Below are positions 14,205 to 15,922 of a DNA stretch of 15,922 nucleotides, piece by piece (position 1 is the stretch's first letter; every line of letters starts with the position of its first letter). This DNA is from a bacterium (lineage in GTDB: Bacteria; Vulcanimicrobiota; Vulcanimicrobiia; Vulcanimicrobiales; Vulcanimicrobiaceae). The position numbers were made by a program, and so were the translations under genes. The stretch is from positions 8,735-24,656 of the forward strand of contig JAKAPO010000007.1 in NCBI GenBank assembly GCA_021807065.1, in the 5' to 3' direction. The notes beneath the pieces are model-generated. The model was given only the letters and a program-made list of their open reading frames with translations, was not told where the DNA came from and made no database searches.

Positions 14205-15034
14205 GCGACGGTATTGGCCAAGCCGCCGAGCCGAACTGCTGCAACGTACGCCCTGTACGCGCTCTCATATTCATTTGCGCGGAAGCGCACCGTGCGGCCT
14301 CCGACACGTTCGAAGCCCGGCATCAACTCGATGAAGTCTGCATTTTCGACACGCGCCGTTTCGAGGAGCATCTCGACAGGCCCGTCGAACGTGAAGGGTC
14401 TGGCTTTGGCGCGGCGCTCGACGGCATCGCGTGCCCCCCGCCGGATTGCCGCTTGCGCCGCCAGCGGGGTCAAGGTGTTCACCGCGTAGTACCCGATCGA
14501 GTCTTTAACCGGCACGCCAACCGCCCACGGCAGATAGCGCAGCGTCTCGCTGACGATCGTACGGTCGCCGGTGATGAGGAGAACCGGCAGTCCGTGCACG
14601 CCGGCGAGCGCGGCGATCAGCAACGCCTCGCTGCATTCCGTGCCGTTCATCATCACGCGATAGACGGTCGAGTCGCTGAACGTATGCGCGAGTACGCCGT
14701 CGCGGTCGCCGCTCTTCGCGTGGTAGCCGGTCAAGAAGGCCGCATCGGCCCCTGAGCCGATCTCCTCTCCCATCGAATACGGTTTCGGCGATCCGGAGAC
14801 GACGCGGACGTCGTGCGGTAGCTCGTCCCATAAGAGATTGCGCATCGACGAGTGCGAATCGTTCACCAGAAATTCCGTCGCGCCCGCCTCACGCGCGCCT
14901 TCGATCGCTGCACGGACTTCCTTGGACATGTAGCGGCGATAGGTTGGATACTCGTCGTGGTTCTCTGGATCGCATTGTTTCCACGAGCAGACGCCGGCGG
15001 TACCTTCCATATCGCAGGAGATGTAAATGCGCAT
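14201..15034 (-). CDS. M55-family D-aminopeptidase (DppA-like), first copy
   Basis: The 277-residue protein is a second DppA/M55 peptidase, transcribed just before its paralogue. Candidate metal ligands are Asp8 and Glu10 in SCDMEGTAG, His61 in VNDSHS, and His105 in GYHAK, with His117 (AHT) as the probable catalytic histidine and Glu136 in CSEA. The C-terminal part with PGFERVGGRTVRF corresponds to the 'PGFVRTGGRSVHF' of the other copy, as expected for tandem duplication. ATG 15034 begins six bases after the TPR gene's stop. The family forms ring-shaped decamers, so the pair might form a mixed ring; that is inference. Confidence 0.88.
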   Translation of the reverse strand: MRIYISCDMEGTAGVCSWKQCDPENHDEYPTYRRYMSKEVRAAIEGAREAGATEFLVNDSHSSMRNLLWDELPHDVRVVSGSPKPYSMGEEIGSGADAAFLTGYHAKSGDRDGVLAHTFSDSTVYRVMMNGTECSEALLIAALAGVHGLPVLLITGDRTIVSETLRYLPWAVGVPVKDSIGYYAVNTLTPLAAQAAIRRGARDAVERRAKARPFTFDGPVEMLLETARVENADFIELMPGFERVGGRTVRFRANEYESAYRAYVAAVRLGGLANTVA

Positions 15035-15040
15035 AGGTTC

Positions 15041-15487
15041 CTACTGGGCGCCCTGCAAGGCTTGCCGTGCCTGGGCGAGACCCTCTTGCGCCGCGGGGTT
15101 GTGAGGGTCGATGGCGAGCGCGCGCTTGTAATAGTGGATTGCGTCGCTGTAGCGGTTTGCCGTCAACTCGAGGTCGCCGAGTTGCGTGAGCGCGACGTCA
15201 TCGTGCGGATGAAGAGCGACGCGGTGCTGCAGAGTCTGCCATTCGAGCATCACGGCCGGAGGCGGCCCGCCCTCGACGCGCTGCTGGGCGGTCTGCGCGT
15301 TCGAAGTCCTCACCGCCGCACCGAAGACGGAACCACCCACGCCAAAGCCCACAGCGACCAAGTAGCCCATCGTGCCGAGAAAAAGCGCACTGAAGACGAT
15401 GACGAACGGGAGGTAGATACGCGGCGGAAGGCCGCGAGGCCGGAGACTCACGAAATAGAATCTTGGACAATCGGCAGGGAGAATCAT
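15041..15487 (-). CDS. Membrane-anchored TPR-repeat protein
   Basis: The 148-residue product has one hydrophobic segment (about 26-50, IYLPFVIVFSALFLGTMGYL and onwards) after a short basic N-terminus, a Pro/Gln-rich linker, and tetratricopeptide-like helices. The clearest repeat reads DAIHYYKRALAIDPHNPAAQ (about 114-133), preceded by a second with DDVALTQLGDLELTANRY. Such proteins act as assembly scaffolds, and the TPR part would face outside the cytoplasm if the basic N-terminus stays in. It is first in a minus-strand operon with the two aminopeptidases, and a link to them is guessed from that. ATG 15487 lies two bases from the divergent SprT-like start. Confidence 0.75.
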   Translation of the reverse strand: MILPADCPRFYFVSLRPRGLPPRIYLPFVIVFSALFLGTMGYLVAVGFGVGGSVFGAAVRTSNAQTAQQRVEGGPPPAVMLEWQTLQHRVALHPHDDVALTQLGDLELTANRYSDAIHYYKRALAIDPHNPAAQEGLAQARQALQGAQ

Positions 15488-15489
15488 CC

Positions 15490-15922
15490 GTGCTACCTTC
15501 AGAGGCGGAGTTGCAGCTGCTTTTCGCGCGCTTGAACAACGAGCATTTCAATGGCGGGGTGCCCGATTGCCGCATCGCGTACAACGAGCGTTTCTCGAAT
15601 TCAGCCGGCCGAATTACGTACGGCCGCAAACCGCTTCTGATAGAACTCTCTCCCAAGCATTTTCGCCGCAATCCGGAGGCGTTGGCGGAGACGCTCCTCC
15701 ACGAGATGGTCCACGCCTGGTGCTACGATCGCTTTCGCGACACCGGTCACGGCCGGCGATTCCGGCGCAAGATGCGCGAGTGTGGTTTGAAGTCGGTCTA
15801 CCACGACCTCGGCAACGTTCGCCCGCACAAGGAATCGATTAGGCGATACATCCTTCGGTGCGAGGCATGCGCGTTCGAGATCCTGCGCAAGCGCGTGCCG
15901 GCGAAGCCGGCGAGTTGTCCTC
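15490..15922 (+). CDS. SprT-like zinc metalloprotease domain protein, cut by the window end
   Basis: From GTG 15490 a frame of 144 codons runs off the window. The product belongs to the SprT/Spartan-like family. It has the zinc-binding HEMVH (residues 71-75, catalytic Glu72), a third ligand His87 in TGHGRRFRRKM, and an N-terminal helix ending in NNEHFNGGVP, the usual lead-in. A C-terminal zinc ribbon starts at Cys124/Cys127 and reaches Cys143 just before the edge; the fourth cysteine should follow outside. Eukaryotic Spartan cleaves DNA-protein crosslinks, but bacterial SprT function is poorly defined. The start is supported by fit to the family start, not by a strong ribosome-binding site. 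Confidence 0.85.
   Translation, partial: MLPSEAELQLLFARLNNEHFNGGVPDCRIAYNERFSNSAGRITYGRKPLLIELSPKHFRRNPEALAETLLHEMVHAWCYDRFRDTGHGRRFRRKMRECGLKSVYHDLGNVRPHKESIRRYILRCEACAFEILRKRVPAKPASCP

Overview
The window is a GC-rich, gene-dense bacterial segment that reads as an environmental, possibly metagenome-assembled, chromosome fragment. Its core is a phenylacetyl-CoA (paa) catabolic cluster in the order paaZ-A-B-C-D-E-G-I-J on the plus strand (2642-11335). The gene mix (family-5 peptide-binding protein, compact paa cluster, tandem M55 aminopeptidases, SprT-like protein) and the short dispersed hairpin repeats make me lean towards an uncultivated phylum such as Candidatus Eremiobacterota (WPS-2). 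That assignment is inference only; no rRNA or other marker gene is present.

Layout. 3-1004 is the C-terminal part of a peptide/nickel-type ABC substrate-binding protein, cut by the window edge. 1198-2226 (minus) is a 2-oxoacid dehydrogenase E1-alpha gene with no E1-beta beside it. 2269-2595 is the damaged remnant of a TetR-family regulator. A promoter and a near-perfect palindromic operator candidate follow it, just before paaZ. paaZ, paaA, paaB, paaC and paaD follow; A-B, B-C and C-D overlap by a few bases. A 524-bp non-coding block of inverted and direct repeats (7290-7813) separates them from paaE, paaG, paaI and paaJ. Convergent to paaJ is a small site-2 (M50) protease gene. Divergent from that is a type II NADH dehydrogenase. 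A three-gene minus-strand unit (TPR membrane protein, then two tandem DppA/M55 D-aminopeptidases) follows. A SprT-like metalloprotease gene leaves the window at its right edge.

How the genes work together. PaaABC(E) with the maturation factor PaaD epoxidise the ring of phenylacetyl-CoA. PaaG isomerises the epoxide to oxepin-CoA. The PaaZ fusion opens the ring and oxidises the aldehyde. PaaJ thiolytically shortens the chain, and PaaI is a hotdog thioesterase that relieves dead-end CoA esters. PaaK, PaaF and PaaH are not in the window. The E1-alpha enzyme could in principle feed acyl-CoA into the route, but this is a guess.

Most notable. Repeats have altered the paa cluster at three junctions. 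A 117-bp insertion bounded by a 14-bp direct repeat has replaced the C-terminus of paaZ, and the displaced original ending can still be read downstream. The same hairpin core supplies the start codon of paaJ. The paaE ribosome-binding site lies in the last unit of the paaD-paaE repeat block. I did not find a convincing wholly new system such as a defence or biosynthetic cluster; the novelty here is repeat-driven remodelling of an operon and decay of its likely regulator.
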